In this document: positions 45,126 through 54,676 of the stretch, piece by piece | Layout of the letters: each line of letters begins with the position of its first letter | Numbering within the stretch: the first letter of the stretch is position 1 | Assembly: GCA_016932575.1 (NCBI GenBank) | Contig: JAFGCO010000065.1 | Location: 1-64,000 of the forward strand | DNA length: 64,000 nucleotides | DNA from: a bacterium | GTDB lineage: Bacteria > Zhuqueibacterota > QNDG01 > JAFGCO01 | Direction: 5' to 3' | Translations under genes and position numbers: made by a program | Notes under the pieces: model-generated | Told to the model about the DNA's origin: nothing | What the model saw: only the letters and a program-made list of their open reading frames with translations | Databases searched by the model: none

Positions 45126-46403
45126 ATGGAAATTTTATTCAAGCAACGATGGGTCGTGCCAATGCTCTTCTGTTTTCTGGTTCACGGTAAAATTTTGGGT
45201 CAGCAGCAATGGCCGGCTGACCATTTCATGTTACAACAGACCGATCGTCAGCTATCGAAATTTTCATATCAATTCCTTGTTCTTCCAACCGCTTCTCCTG
45301 ACACCAATTGTGTGCTGCTTTATATAAAATTGTCAAATGCTTCATTACAATTCGTCAAGTCAGATACGCTGTTCAGAGGAAAGTATGAATTGTCTGTTGC
45401 TGTACAAAATGATAAAGAAATCTCCGATTCAAAAATTATACGCAGAGAATTATTGGCTGATTCATTTCATGAAACGCGTGATCCCTCGAAGATTGTCCGG
45501 GAATTTATCGATTTTCAAATGCCACCGGGGGAATATGAAGTGATCATGGAATTATATGATCTGGAAATTAAAAAACCTTTTCGAAAAAAAGAAAATTTAT
45601 CCGTTCCCGACTTTCGAAACGAATCGATTGGCAGTACGGATATTTTCTTTTTAAGTGAACTGACACGTGATGTATTGGATAATCTAAAACCACTGATGCC
45701 ACCGGTTCGCCTTGTAGAAGACACCAGTTTTTACGCGCGCATTGACTTATTTTCCTCTCAAGAACAAAACATCACCATCTTTGCATCGGTTCGAAACCAT
45801 CTTGAAAAACCGGTATTCCATGATACACTCCATATACAAATGAAAGGCCGGCGTCAGCCCGTTTTTTTCAATCTGGGTCATCGTATGTCTTTCGGGCAAT
45901 ACACATTACATCTGCATCTGGTCAGCGGAAAGCATGAAAAAAATCTTCAGGCAAAATATTATATACGATGGTACGGACATCCCGAATCGATATCAGACAT
46001 GCAGTCGGCCATAGGCCCTCTGTACTATATCATGAATAATAAAGCATGGAATGAATTAAACGCTGCGGATAATGAAGAAAAAAAACAAATTTTAGATACA
46101 TTCTGGAAAGAGCGCGATCCCACGCCTAAAACAGCACTCAATGAGCTGGAAGAAGAATTTTTCCGGAGGGTTTCTTTTGCAAACCAGCATTTTTCTGTAT
46201 ATAAAGGCAGTCTGCCCGGCTGGAGAACCGATCGCGGACGAACATACATCCTCTATGGCCCCCCCACGGATGTAGACGTCCCTCCTTTTCGCCCGGAAAC
46301 GAGGGAACGCTATGAAATCTGGATTTATCAAAACCTCCAGCGCAGATTTATTTTTTTTAATAAATACGGGGACGGGGATTATCAGCTGATATCCCAGGAG
46401 TAG
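45126..46403 (+). CDS. Secreted GWxTD-domain protein
   Basis: This 425-residue protein has a signal peptide (about 1-25, ends ILGQ), beta-rich middle domains and a C-terminal GWxTD domain. GWRTDRGRTYILYGPP begins at residue 365, preceded by the usual helical segment with FWKERDPTP (about 326-334). GWxTD proteins are typical of FCB-group and related bacteria and have no established function; the domain is usually exported. AAGGA lies 8 nt before the ATG. It is divergently placed from the 20-kb surface operon. Confidence 0.88.
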   Translation: MEILFKQRWVVPMLFCFLVHGKILGQQQWPADHFMLQQTDRQLSKFSYQFLVLPTASPDTNCVLLYIKLSNASLQFVKSDTLFRGKYELSVAVQNDKEISDSKIIRRELLADSFHETRDPSKIVREFIDFQMPPGEYEVIMELYDLEIKKPFRKKENLSVPDFRNESIGSTDIFFLSELTRDVLDNLKPLMPPVRLVEDTSFYARIDLFSSQEQNITIFASVRNHLEKPVFHDTLHIQMKGRRQPVFFNLGHRMSFGQYTLHLHLVSGKHEKNLQAKYYIRWYGHPESISDMQSAIGPLYYIMNNKAWNELNAADNEEKKQILDTFWKERDPTPKTALNELEEEFFRRVSFANQHFSVYKGSLPGWRTDRGRTYILYGPPTDVDVPPFRPETRERYEIWIYQNLQRRFIFFNKYGDGDYQLISQE

Positions 46404-46523
46404 CAGTCACCATGTTTTTTACTACCAGTCACAACATCAGACAATTCACAAATCATATATTATTTGATGTTTAATCATTGAATTACGGAAGAGAAATAAA
46501 ATATCAGATAATCAGATGATAAT

Positions 46524-46556
46524 AAACCTGCCAGATTCTGAAAATCCGGCAGGTTT
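46524..46556. terminator. Hairpin between convergent GWxTD and tkt genes
   Basis: AAACCTGCC (46524-46532) pairs perfectly with GGCAGGTTT (46548-46556). Flanking A/T bases are moderate on both sides, so it may terminate either transcript. Confidence 0.6.
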
Positions 46557-46591
46557 AATTTATGGAATCAATTGTAAAAGCGGATTAAAAT

Positions 46592-48589
46592 CTATAATTC
46601 TTTCAACCAGCAAGCTGCCATTTCAGCCACAGCAGATCCTGTAAATCCGTATTTTTCAGCAAGCACTTTGTAGGGTCCGGACGCACCGTAACTTCTCATG
46701 CCGATAAACAGAAAAGGCGCTCGAGTCAATTTGTGCCAGCCCTGTTCGACACCCGCTTCGATAAGAGCAACCGGAATATGGCCCGGAATTACAGAATCCT
46801 GATACGCCTGATCCTGCTGCCAAAATGTCTCCGGGGATGGCATGCTGACTACTCGAACGCATTTTCCCTGGCCCTCAAGAATTGTTTTTGCTTCCACAGC
46901 AATAGACACCTCGGATCCGCTGGCCACAAGGATCACATCGGGATTATCCTGATTCTCCCGGGCAATAACGTACCCGCCTTTCTGAATAATCTCGGGATTA
47001 AAATCTGAATCCCGATTCAGGACAGGCACAGTCTGTCTGGTTAAAAGGAGGGCTGTGGGTCCGTTTTTCTTTCTCAACGCGAACGCCCAGGCCATGGCCG
47101 TTTCCAGACCATCAGCGGGACGGAATACTGTAACTCCGGGTATGACACGAAGCGCAGCCGCATGCTCAACAGGTTGATGGGTAGGGCCATCTTCGCCTAC
47201 AAAAATACTGTCATGTGTGAATACATATATCACCTGCTGATTCATGATTGAAGCCAGGCGAATGGCAGGGCGCATGTAATCAGAAAATACAAGGAATGTA
47301 GAGCCATAAGGAATAAGTCCGCCGTACAGCGCCATACCGTTTAAAATACTGCCCATGGCATGCTCCCGAATACCGAAATGCAAATTCATGCCCGAATAGT
47401 CTCCCTTTTTGATCGAGGATTGGTTAACAATATTGGTTTTTGTCGAAGGAGACAGGTCTGCGGAGCCACCGATGATGGACGGTACCAGAGTGACAGCCAG
47501 ATTTAAAATCTTGCCTCCCAAACCACGGGTAGCCATTGGTTTTTCAGGCAGCGCAGCAACTAATTTTTCTTCCAGATCTTCAGGGATATTACGATCTTTC
47601 ATGGACCGCCATAATTCGAACTTTTCAGGATTTGATATCTGCCAGTCTTTATAGAGGACGGTCCATTCATCATAGACAGGTTTCAGCTGGTCTTTCCTTT
47701 TACAGAAAATCTCCCGAACTTCATCCGGGATATAAAACGAGGATTCAGAAGGAAATCCCATATTTTTTTTAGCCGCAATAACTTCCTCTTCACCCAGAGG
47801 TGCCCCATGCACACCTGAAGTGCCTGCCTGATTGGGACTGCCGTATCCGATGATTGTTTTCGCACATATGAGTGTGGGCTTTTCTTTTTCATTGATACCG
47901 GACTGAATCGCCTGTGCGATGGCTTCATGATCACGACCGTCAATTTTCACTGTATGCCAGCCATATGATTCAAAACGTCCTGGTACATCTTCAGAAAAAG
48001 CCAATTCCGTATTACCCTCTATTGTGATTGAATTGTCATCATAGATATAAATAATGTTTCCCAGACCCAGATGTCCGGCAATAGAGGCAGCCTCAGATGA
48101 AATGCCTTCCATAAGATCGCCATCACTGACAATCGCATATACATGATGATTGAAAACAGGATGTTCCGGCGTATTAAAACGATCAGCCAATATCTTCATG
48201 GCCAGAGCCATCCCCACACCATTGGACAGACCCTGTCCCAAAGGTCCGGTAGTGGTTTCCACACCTGGTACGTGTCGGTACTCCGGATGCCCCGGCGTTT
48301 TGCTTTGCCATTGACGAAACTGTCTTAAATCATTTAGAGACAGATCATATCCGGCAAGATGCAGCATGGCGTACAGCAGCATGGATCCGTGACCTGCGGA
48401 CAGGACAAAACGGTCTCTGTTGATCCATTGCGGATCCTGGGGATTATAGTTTAAAAATTTTGTCCATAATACATAAGCACAATCCGCCATCCCCATGGGC
48501 ATACCCGGATGACCTGAATTGGCTTTCTGTACACCGTCAACTGCCAGAAAGCGAATTGTATTCACTGCAAGCTGTTCCAGTCTTTGCAT
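46592..48589 (-). CDS. tkt: Transketolase
   Basis: The enzyme has about 665 residues, the family norm. The N-terminal thiamine-diphosphate domain has HPGMPMGMAD and SDGDLMEGISSEAASIAGH with the Asn in the ThDP motif; the central domain has GIREHAMG with the catalytic Glu and THDSIFVGEDGPTHQPVEH; a C-terminal domain follows. It moves two-carbon units between sugar phosphates in the pentose phosphate pathway. The ATG at 48589 follows GGGAG; the in-frame TTG at 48601 lies before the Shine-Dalgarno and is not the start. It belongs with pgi (57.6 kb) to central sugar metabolism, though they are not linked in an operon. Confidence 0.97.
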   Translation of the reverse strand: MQRLEQLAVNTIRFLAVDGVQKANSGHPGMPMGMADCAYVLWTKFLNYNPQDPQWINRDRFVLSAGHGSMLLYAMLHLAGYDLSLNDLRQFRQWQSKTPGHPEYRHVPGVETTTGPLGQGLSNGVGMALAMKILADRFNTPEHPVFNHHVYAIVSDGDLMEGISSEAASIAGHLGLGNIIYIYDDNSITIEGNTELAFSEDVPGRFESYGWHTVKIDGRDHEAIAQAIQSGINEKEKPTLICAKTIIGYGSPNQAGTSGVHGAPLGEEEVIAAKKNMGFPSESSFYIPDEVREIFCKRKDQLKPVYDEWTVLYKDWQISNPEKFELWRSMKDRNIPEDLEEKLVAALPEKPMATRGLGGKILNLAVTLVPSIIGGSADLSPSTKTNIVNQSSIKKGDYSGMNLHFGIREHAMGSILNGMALYGGLIPYGSTFLVFSDYMRPAIRLASIMNQQVIYVFTHDSIFVGEDGPTHQPVEHAAALRVIPGVTVFRPADGLETAMAWAFALRKKNGPTALLLTRQTVPVLNRDSDFNPEIIQKGGYVIARENQDNPDVILVASGSEVSIAVEAKTILEGQGKCVRVVSMPSPETFWQQDQAYQDSVIPGHIPVALIEAGVEQGWHKLTRAPFLFIGMRSYGASGPYKVLAEKYGFTGSAVAEMAACWLKEL

Positions 48590-48771
48590 GTTCACTCCCA
48601 AATTTATATTCTGTCAGAGTCACCTGAAATCGATCAACAAGATACAAAAATCATCGATCATTTACAAGCCGATTCATGGTATTTTCCCTTGCTTTTTCAA
48701 TAAACCGATATTAAATTTAAATTCCATATTTCATAATGGATGGATACCAATAACGAGGAGTGGATGATCAT

Positions 48772-50583
48772 ATGTTACAGACGCTAAGAAACAATATGCG
48801 ATATATCATGTTTGTTGTGGCGGCAGCATTCATATTAACCATTGTATTCAGCTGGGGTATGGGAGGGTTTAAAAACAAACGTACCAAAGTACAAAGCGGC
48901 ATTCTGGCAACGGTTAATAATCAAAAAATAATGTATCAAACATTTGCATTGCTCGTGGAACAGGAAATCAAGCAAATAAAAGAAAGCCAGGACAAAACAT
49001 CATTGACAGATTACGAGATTCAATCCATTCGTGAAAAGGTATGGAATGAAACACTCAGGGATCTGCTGATGACACAGGAGGTAAAACGTCTGGGCATTCA
49101 AACCACAGCGAATGAGATTTTTATGCACCTCGAAAACAATCCCCCTCCTTTTATTAAAAATCACGAAGCCTTTCAGACAGACGGCGAGTTTGACATTCAA
49201 AAATACCATCAGATCCTGAGAGACAGGCAATATGCCAATGCCTGGGTTGATGCTGAAAATTACCTGCGGAGCACATTGCCAATGCAAAAACTTGGCTCCT
49301 GGCTGTTATCAACCATCCGTGTCACAGAAGAGGAACTCAAACAGGCATATGCTTTAAAAAATAATCGTGTGAATGTGCAATATGTAAATTTCAATCCGTA
49401 TCGCTACCCGATGGACAGCATTGAGATAACAGACCAGGAAATTCAGACATATTATAAAGAGCACAAGGACGAATTCAAGCTCGAGGAACAGAGAAAAATC
49501 AAATATGTAAAGTTTAATCTGGATCCCACAAAAGAAGACACGGCTCTTTTAAAATCGGATGCCGGTGATTTAATCCTGCGACTCAGGGAAGGCGAAGACT
49601 TTGCCAGTCTGGCTCAAACCGAATCGGAAGATCCCGGTTCTGCGGAACGAGGCGGTGACCTCGGTTTTTTTGGCCGGGGAGACATGGTAAAACCTTTTGA
49701 AGATGCGGCCTTTAATGCCCCTGTCGGCAAAATCATCGGGCCAGTCGAATCCAATTACGGTCTTCACATCATCAAGGTGACCGATCGCAAACGTGAAAAT
49801 GGGGAAACCAAGGTAAAGGCAAGTCATATTCTGCTGAAATATAAGGCCAGCCCGGAAACCCATGACAGGGTCAATGAATCCGCATCATATTTTTCAGATG
49901 AGCTTTTGGAATCCGATGATTATACTTTCGATGAGCTCGCAAAAAGAGAGGGATACGAAACGGAGGAATCGACTCTGTTCAGCAAGGGAGGTTTTATTCC
50001 GGGTGTGGGCATGTCCATGACCATGAACCGCCTCACCTTTCGTGAAAATCTGGGCTATGTGAGTCCTCCTATCGATGTCAACAACCAGCTCTACGTTTTT
50101 CAAGTTTCTGATATTGAGGAAGCGCATATTCAGCCCATCAATGAAGTTAAAACAAAAATCGAACGCGCATTAAGACACGAAAAACAAAAACAGATGGCGA
50201 TGGAAGATTGCAAACTGTTTTGGGAAAAAATGCAATCTTCTGATTTTGAAGAATCCGCTGCAGAAAATTCTCTTGAGATTAAAGAAACAGGCTTGTTCAC
50301 CTTTGAATCCGGTGCTCCTCAGATTGGCAAGGATCCCAAATTAATGGGAGCTGCCTTTGGATTGTCAGTAGGAGATACAAGCAGCCCCATTGAAACCGAC
50401 CGCGGCTGTTATATTCTGAAAGTTCTGGATAAAACAGAATTCAACGAATCAGATTTCAAATCTCAAAAAGAATCGCTGAAACAAGAATTAATAAACAGGA
50501 AAATGAATACTTATTATATGACGTGGATGGAAAAACTGAAAGCGGATGCAGAAATCGAGGATTTTCGTGAGGCCTATTTCTAA
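48772..50583 (+). CDS. PpiD/SurA-type periplasmic chaperone with PPIC rotamase domains
   Basis: The protein has about 603 residues: an N-terminal membrane anchor (YIMFVVAAAFILTIVFSW, about 10-30), a SurA-N-like helical chaperone domain (about 40-200), and a parvulin PPIC domain (about 235-345) with FASLAQTESEDPGSA, GGDLGFFGRGDMV and GLHIIKVTDR. A second, degenerate parvulin-like region begins at KASHILLKYK. PpiD-like proteins sit at the Sec translocon exit and help outer-membrane proteins fold. GAGGAG overlaps the nominal GTG at 48760, so ATG 48772 is the likely start. It is divergent from tkt. Confidence 0.88.
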   Translation: MLQTLRNNMRYIMFVVAAAFILTIVFSWGMGGFKNKRTKVQSGILATVNNQKIMYQTFALLVEQEIKQIKESQDKTSLTDYEIQSIREKVWNETLRDLLMTQEVKRLGIQTTANEIFMHLENNPPPFIKNHEAFQTDGEFDIQKYHQILRDRQYANAWVDAENYLRSTLPMQKLGSWLLSTIRVTEEELKQAYALKNNRVNVQYVNFNPYRYPMDSIEITDQEIQTYYKEHKDEFKLEEQRKIKYVKFNLDPTKEDTALLKSDAGDLILRLREGEDFASLAQTESEDPGSAERGGDLGFFGRGDMVKPFEDAAFNAPVGKIIGPVESNYGLHIIKVTDRKRENGETKVKASHILLKYKASPETHDRVNESASYFSDELLESDDYTFDELAKREGYETEESTLFSKGGFIPGVGMSMTMNRLTFRENLGYVSPPIDVNNQLYVFQVSDIEEAHIQPINEVKTKIERALRHEKQKQMAMEDCKLFWEKMQSSDFEESAAENSLEIKETGLFTFESGAPQIGKDPKLMGAAFGLSVGDTSSPIETDRGCYILKVLDKTEFNESDFKSQKESLKQELINRKMNTYYMTWMEKLKADAEIEDFREAYF

Positions 50584-50738
50584 CCGATGAAATGGATATC
50601 AGATATCTAAAGCCGGCCTCTTAGAACCATAGTGACCATGTGGATTATTGAACAGGTAAAACATGGGTGCTGCGTGCTTTTTTCTGTTTATAAATATAAT
50701 AAATTCTGTCTGTCAACATCATATAGGAGCCGGGGATA

Positions 50739-51863
50739 TTGTCCATTCAGGTTCATGAAGTACACACACTTCGGCAATTAAAACAGTTTATCGATTTTCC
50801 ATACCAACTCTATCATAAGCATCCTTGCTGGGTTCCCCCCATTAGAATGGATGAAATCAATACGCTTCGCAAGGATAAAAATCCTGCATTTGAACATTGC
50901 CAGGCGAGATATTGGCTGGCAAAAAGGGAAAATAAGATTGTCGGACGTGTTGCCGGCATCATCAATCAGAAATATCTGGATACCTGGGGTAAGAAGTATC
51001 TGCGTTTCGGATGGATCGATTTTGAAGATGATTTAGCAATCTCACAGAGCCTGATGGCCGTTGTGGAACAATGGGCAACCGAACTCGGCATGGAGGCTGT
51101 TCACGGACCTCTTGGATTCACGGATCTGGACTATGAAGGTATGCTTGTGGAAGGATTTCTTGAATTGGGAACACTGGCTGCCATATACAATCATCCCTAC
51201 TACCCAAACCATCTGGAATCCCTGGGGTATAAAAAAGATATCGACTGGGTGGAATTTGAAATCAGGCCTCCCCGGGAGATTCCCGAACGGATGGACAGGA
51301 TTGCAAATGTGGCAATGCGCCGTCTGCATTTGCATGTACTAAGGGCAAGGCATAAAAAACAACTCCTTTCCTATGTTCCTCAGATATTCGAAATGATCGA
51401 TGAGGCTTACCAACATCTCTATGGCGTCGTACCTTTGACGCCCACCCAGGTATCCTACTATACTAAAATGTATTTTGGATTTATTAAACCCGATTATGTC
51501 TCGATTATATTAGATGAACACGGCAAACTGGCAGCTTTCGGCATCACCATGCCTTCGCTGTCAAAAGCACTTCAGAAATGCCGCGGAAAACTTTTGCCCT
51601 TTGGATTTATTCATCTGCTCAAGGCCATGAAAAAAAATGACACAGCGGATCTCTATCTGGTGGGTGTGCGGCCATCTTTGCAGGGAAAAGGGATTAATGC
51701 GATCATGATTCGAGAAATCAATAAAATTTATGCGCGTCATAACATACAAAAAGTAGAATCCAATCCTGAGCTGGAAACCAATCGCAATGTGCAGGGTCAA
51801 TGGAAATATTACGAACATCGGCAGCATAAAAGGCGTCGCTGCTATATTAAAAAATTAATCTGA
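50739..51863 (+). CDS. GNAT-fold acyltransferase-like protein
   Basis: This 374-residue cytoplasmic protein shows two weak GNAT-like halves. The N-terminal half has YWLAKRENKIVGRVAGIIN and the C-terminal half has YLVGVRPSLQGKGINAIMI, which fits the acetyl-CoA pyrophosphate loop (Q/RxxGxG/A). Homologues are common but uncharacterised in FCB genomes; neither substrate nor donor is known. Translation seems to start at TTG (50739), 8-9 nt after AGGAG; no ATG is available nearby in frame. Confidence 0.7.
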   Translation: MSIQVHEVHTLRQLKQFIDFPYQLYHKHPCWVPPIRMDEINTLRKDKNPAFEHCQARYWLAKRENKIVGRVAGIINQKYLDTWGKKYLRFGWIDFEDDLAISQSLMAVVEQWATELGMEAVHGPLGFTDLDYEGMLVEGFLELGTLAAIYNHPYYPNHLESLGYKKDIDWVEFEIRPPREIPERMDRIANVAMRRLHLHVLRARHKKQLLSYVPQIFEMIDEAYQHLYGVVPLTPTQVSYYTKMYFGFIKPDYVSIILDEHGKLAAFGITMPSLSKALQKCRGKLLPFGFIHLLKAMKKNDTADLYLVGVRPSLQGKGINAIMIREINKIYARHNIQKVESNPELETNRNVQGQWKYYEHRQHKRRRCYIKKLI

Positions 51864-52035
51864 TTTAATCTTTATTCAATATTTTTTACTTGCATTCCTG
51901 TTTTCCATTCCTCAAATTGCTAACAAGCCAGGCATGTCCGCATGATTAGTAATCACAGGGGATCTCTGGTGTTGAAAAAATGATATCATCAACCCCAACA
52001 TTTTTATTTCAGATGAATAAACAAGGAGGTGTATT

Positions 52036-52893
52036 ATGCTGTTCATTTTCAGTGTGCTGATCTTAATCGGCGCCATCATTGCCCTGAGCGCAACCAAAGA
52101 CAAAAAGAGCAAACTGGTTACCGGAGTGATCATTGCAATTTTTGTGCTGATCTCTTTTTCACAGCTCATCCGTGTTGTACCGGCAGGGCATGTCGGTGTG
52201 GTGGATATTTTTGGTAAAGTAAACGATCGGACATTAAAAGCAGGCATCAATCTGGTCAATCCTTTTGCCAAGGTGCTGATGTTTTCCATTAAAACTCAGG
52301 AAATGAAAGAGAACATGACAGTGCCTTCAGAGGAAGGGCTGAATGTGGGACTTGAAATCAGCGCACTGTATCATCTTGAACCGGAAGAGGCTGCGGATGT
52401 TTATAAAACTGTCGGATATAATTATCAGGATGTTATACTCGTGCCGCAATTCCGATCCGTGGTTCGGGGGGTGACCGCTTCATACGCGGCAAAAGCGCTT
52501 TACACATCAGCGCGCGAAGAGTTGTCTCAACAAATCAAAGAGCAACTCGACAATCAGGTCTCCAAAAGGGGAATTTTCATCGAATCGACCCCTTTGCGCA
52601 GCATTGCGCTGCCGGAACGACTGCGTAAGGCAATCGAAGAAAAGCTTCAGGCAGACCAGGAGAGCCAGCGCATGCAATTTATTCTGGAAAAAGAAAAACA
52701 AGAGGCTGAACGAAAGCGAATAGAAGCGCAGGGCATTGCCGACTTTCAGCGGATTGTCTCCAAAGGGATTGATCAGCAATTATTAAAGTGGAAAGGCATT
52801 GAGGCCACTGAAAAACTGGCCAATTCTCAAAACGCAAAAATCGTGATTGTGGGCGGCAAAGACGGCCTCCCGTTGATTTTGGGATCACAATAG
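52036..52893 (+). CDS. SPFH/prohibitin-family membrane protein
   Basis: This 285-residue protein has two closely spaced hydrophobic segments at the N-terminus (about 1-16 and 25-45). The SPFH/Band 7 domain follows (RVVPAGHVGVVDIFGKV through VVRGVTASYAAKALYTSAREEL), then a charged coiled-coil (about 190-245, rich in Glu/Lys/Arg/Gln) and a short C-terminal helix. Prohibitin-like proteins form large rings on membranes and influence proteases and lipid domains. An excellent AAGGAGG precedes the ATG. No NfeD or FtsH partner is adjacent. Confidence 0.92.
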   Translation: MLFIFSVLILIGAIIALSATKDKKSKLVTGVIIAIFVLISFSQLIRVVPAGHVGVVDIFGKVNDRTLKAGINLVNPFAKVLMFSIKTQEMKENMTVPSEEGLNVGLEISALYHLEPEEAADVYKTVGYNYQDVILVPQFRSVVRGVTASYAAKALYTSAREELSQQIKEQLDNQVSKRGIFIESTPLRSIALPERLRKAIEEKLQADQESQRMQFILEKEKQEAERKRIEAQGIADFQRIVSKGIDQQLLKWKGIEATEKLANSQNAKIVIVGGKDGLPLILGSQ

Positions 52894-53094
52894 AGAAATT
52901 TTAATCAACCATCAAGGGCCAGTAATAAATGTTATCTTTATACCATGACGCATTATCCCGTATCGGAACATCAGACAGACTTCCGGACACGGCATTTGAT
53001 GAAACGATGATCAAATTCTTTGAAATTGCACTTTTGTTATCTGTAGAATCGCAAAATTCAGTCCTATTTTTTATTGCTGCCCTTTCCGGAATCC

Positions 53095-54345
53095 ATGAAT
53101 ATGCCACATAGCGACATTCTCGTGATTGGCGGCGGTGCGTCCGGTATCATGGCCGCTATAACTGCCGCGCGGCATGGTGCACACGTTTCTATCCTGGAGC
53201 GAATGAACCGGATCGGGAAAAAATTGCTGGTTACAGGCAACAGCCGTTGCAACCTGACCAATCTGTCTTTGCATCCGGATCATTATCACGGCGCCCGAAA
53301 GGCATTCATAGAAAAAATTCTAAAACAATGTAATGTTCACAGTACTTTAAAATTATTTCAGAATCTGGGACTGGCCTGGAAAGTGGACAACGAAAACCGG
53401 GTATATCCGCTTTCAGAACAAGCCTCTTCTGTTCTTGATATTCTTAGATTCGCTCTGTCTCATCATCATGTCGACATTTACTGCAGCGCCAAGGCTGACC
53501 GGCTGGAATATCGTAATCATCAATTCATCGTGACACTGAAAAATCATCGCCAGTTTACCGCCGATACAACGATTCTGGCTGCAGGAGGTCAGGCCAGAAA
53601 GGATCTCGGATCCAACGGATCGGGATTTGAACTGGCTGAATGCCTGGGCCACCATATTATATCCCCTTTCCCCGCATTGGTAAAAATCAGATGCGACTGT
53701 CCATATTTAAAAAGTCTCAAAGGCACAAGAACGGACGCCGTACTGACATTATTTTCCGGGAATGAAAAGGTTGACTCTGTTACCGGAGAACTGATGTTCA
53801 CGGAAGACGGGCTTTCGGGTATTCCTGCATTAGAGATCAGTCGCCACATTCATTCAGTTGCCCAGCATAAAAAAGAATGCCGTATACAAATCGATCTGCT
53901 TCCCGCCTATCCGGCCGATAATTTAAAGACTGACCTAATCATGCGGTATCAAATGCTGGGACATATGACCGCTGAACAGACACTGATTACAATACTGAAA
54001 AAACGACTGATTATTCCTGTACTTAAATCCGCGGGGATTTCTCATCAAATCAGGGGAAACCAAATCAGCAATGATCAGGTAAATCAATTGGTCCGGGTTT
54101 TAAAAGGCTGGAGCTTTTCCGTCACAGGAACCAGGTCCTTGAATGAAGCACAAGTCACTGCCGGCGGCGTGGATACAGAAGAGATCGATTCAGAAACCCT
54201 TGAATCCCTGCTTATTCCCGGACTCTATTTTTCAGGAGAAATCATGGATGTGGATGGCGATTGCGGCGGTTACAATCTGCAATGGGCCTGGTCGACCGGT
54301 TATATTGCGGGAAAATCTGCGGCAGAAGCATCCAAAGGGGGATAA
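53095..54345 (+). CDS. HI0933/YhiN-family flavoprotein
   Basis: The protein has about 416 residues. An N-terminal Rossmann FAD-binding motif DILVIGGGASGIMAA is followed by GKKLLVTGNSRCNLTN (a family signature), an inserted middle domain, and a C-terminal FAD motif GLYFSGEIMDVDGDCGGYNLQWAW. This family of NAD(P)/FAD-dependent oxidoreductases is widespread; a few members (BaiN) reduce bile-acid intermediates, but the general physiological role is unknown. The start is uncertain: ATG 53095 or 53101 is chosen over TTG 53074. Confidence 0.9.
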   Translation: MNMPHSDILVIGGGASGIMAAITAARHGAHVSILERMNRIGKKLLVTGNSRCNLTNLSLHPDHYHGARKAFIEKILKQCNVHSTLKLFQNLGLAWKVDNENRVYPLSEQASSVLDILRFALSHHHVDIYCSAKADRLEYRNHQFIVTLKNHRQFTADTTILAAGGQARKDLGSNGSGFELAECLGHHIISPFPALVKIRCDCPYLKSLKGTRTDAVLTLFSGNEKVDSVTGELMFTEDGLSGIPALEISRHIHSVAQHKKECRIQIDLLPAYPADNLKTDLIMRYQMLGHMTAEQTLITILKKRLIIPVLKSAGISHQIRGNQISNDQVNQLVRVLKGWSFSVTGTRSLNEAQVTAGGVDTEEIDSETLESLLIPGLYFSGEIMDVDGDCGGYNLQWAWSTGYIAGKSAAEASKGG

Positions 54346-54676
54346 ACGCCTGGATCTGATGGATATTGATAAAACCTTACATTTTTTAAGAAGGCAACCT
54401 TTTTGAAAAATTATTCTTTTATAAATTTTTGTCTTTACAATGCATGGACGTAAATATAAAATTCATTATTAGAAGGTTATCTTCTGCAATTGAGAGATGT
54501 CAGCTATGTTTTTATAACTATCGAATTCTTTCAATATGATTCGTCAGTCACATAGAATCGGTATTTTTACTAAAGTTCTGAATACAATTTTACCTGAAAA
54601 AAACCGATAAAAAATCCTGTCAGGATTTCAAACACCTGACAGGATTGATTCTTATACCATAAAAATAAAAACCGGC
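54346..54676. other. Intergenic region between convergent genes
   Basis: No gene is apparent. The left two-thirds is AT-rich without recognisable structure. The right end carries the terminator at 54613-54646. Confidence 0.6.
54609..54646 (-). terminator. Strong intrinsic terminator of the FIMAH-protein gene
   Basis: AATCCTGTCAGG (54613-54624) and CCTGACAGGATT (54635-54646) form a perfect 12-bp stem. A run of T's follows on the minus strand, 30 bp after the stop codon. Confidence 0.9.
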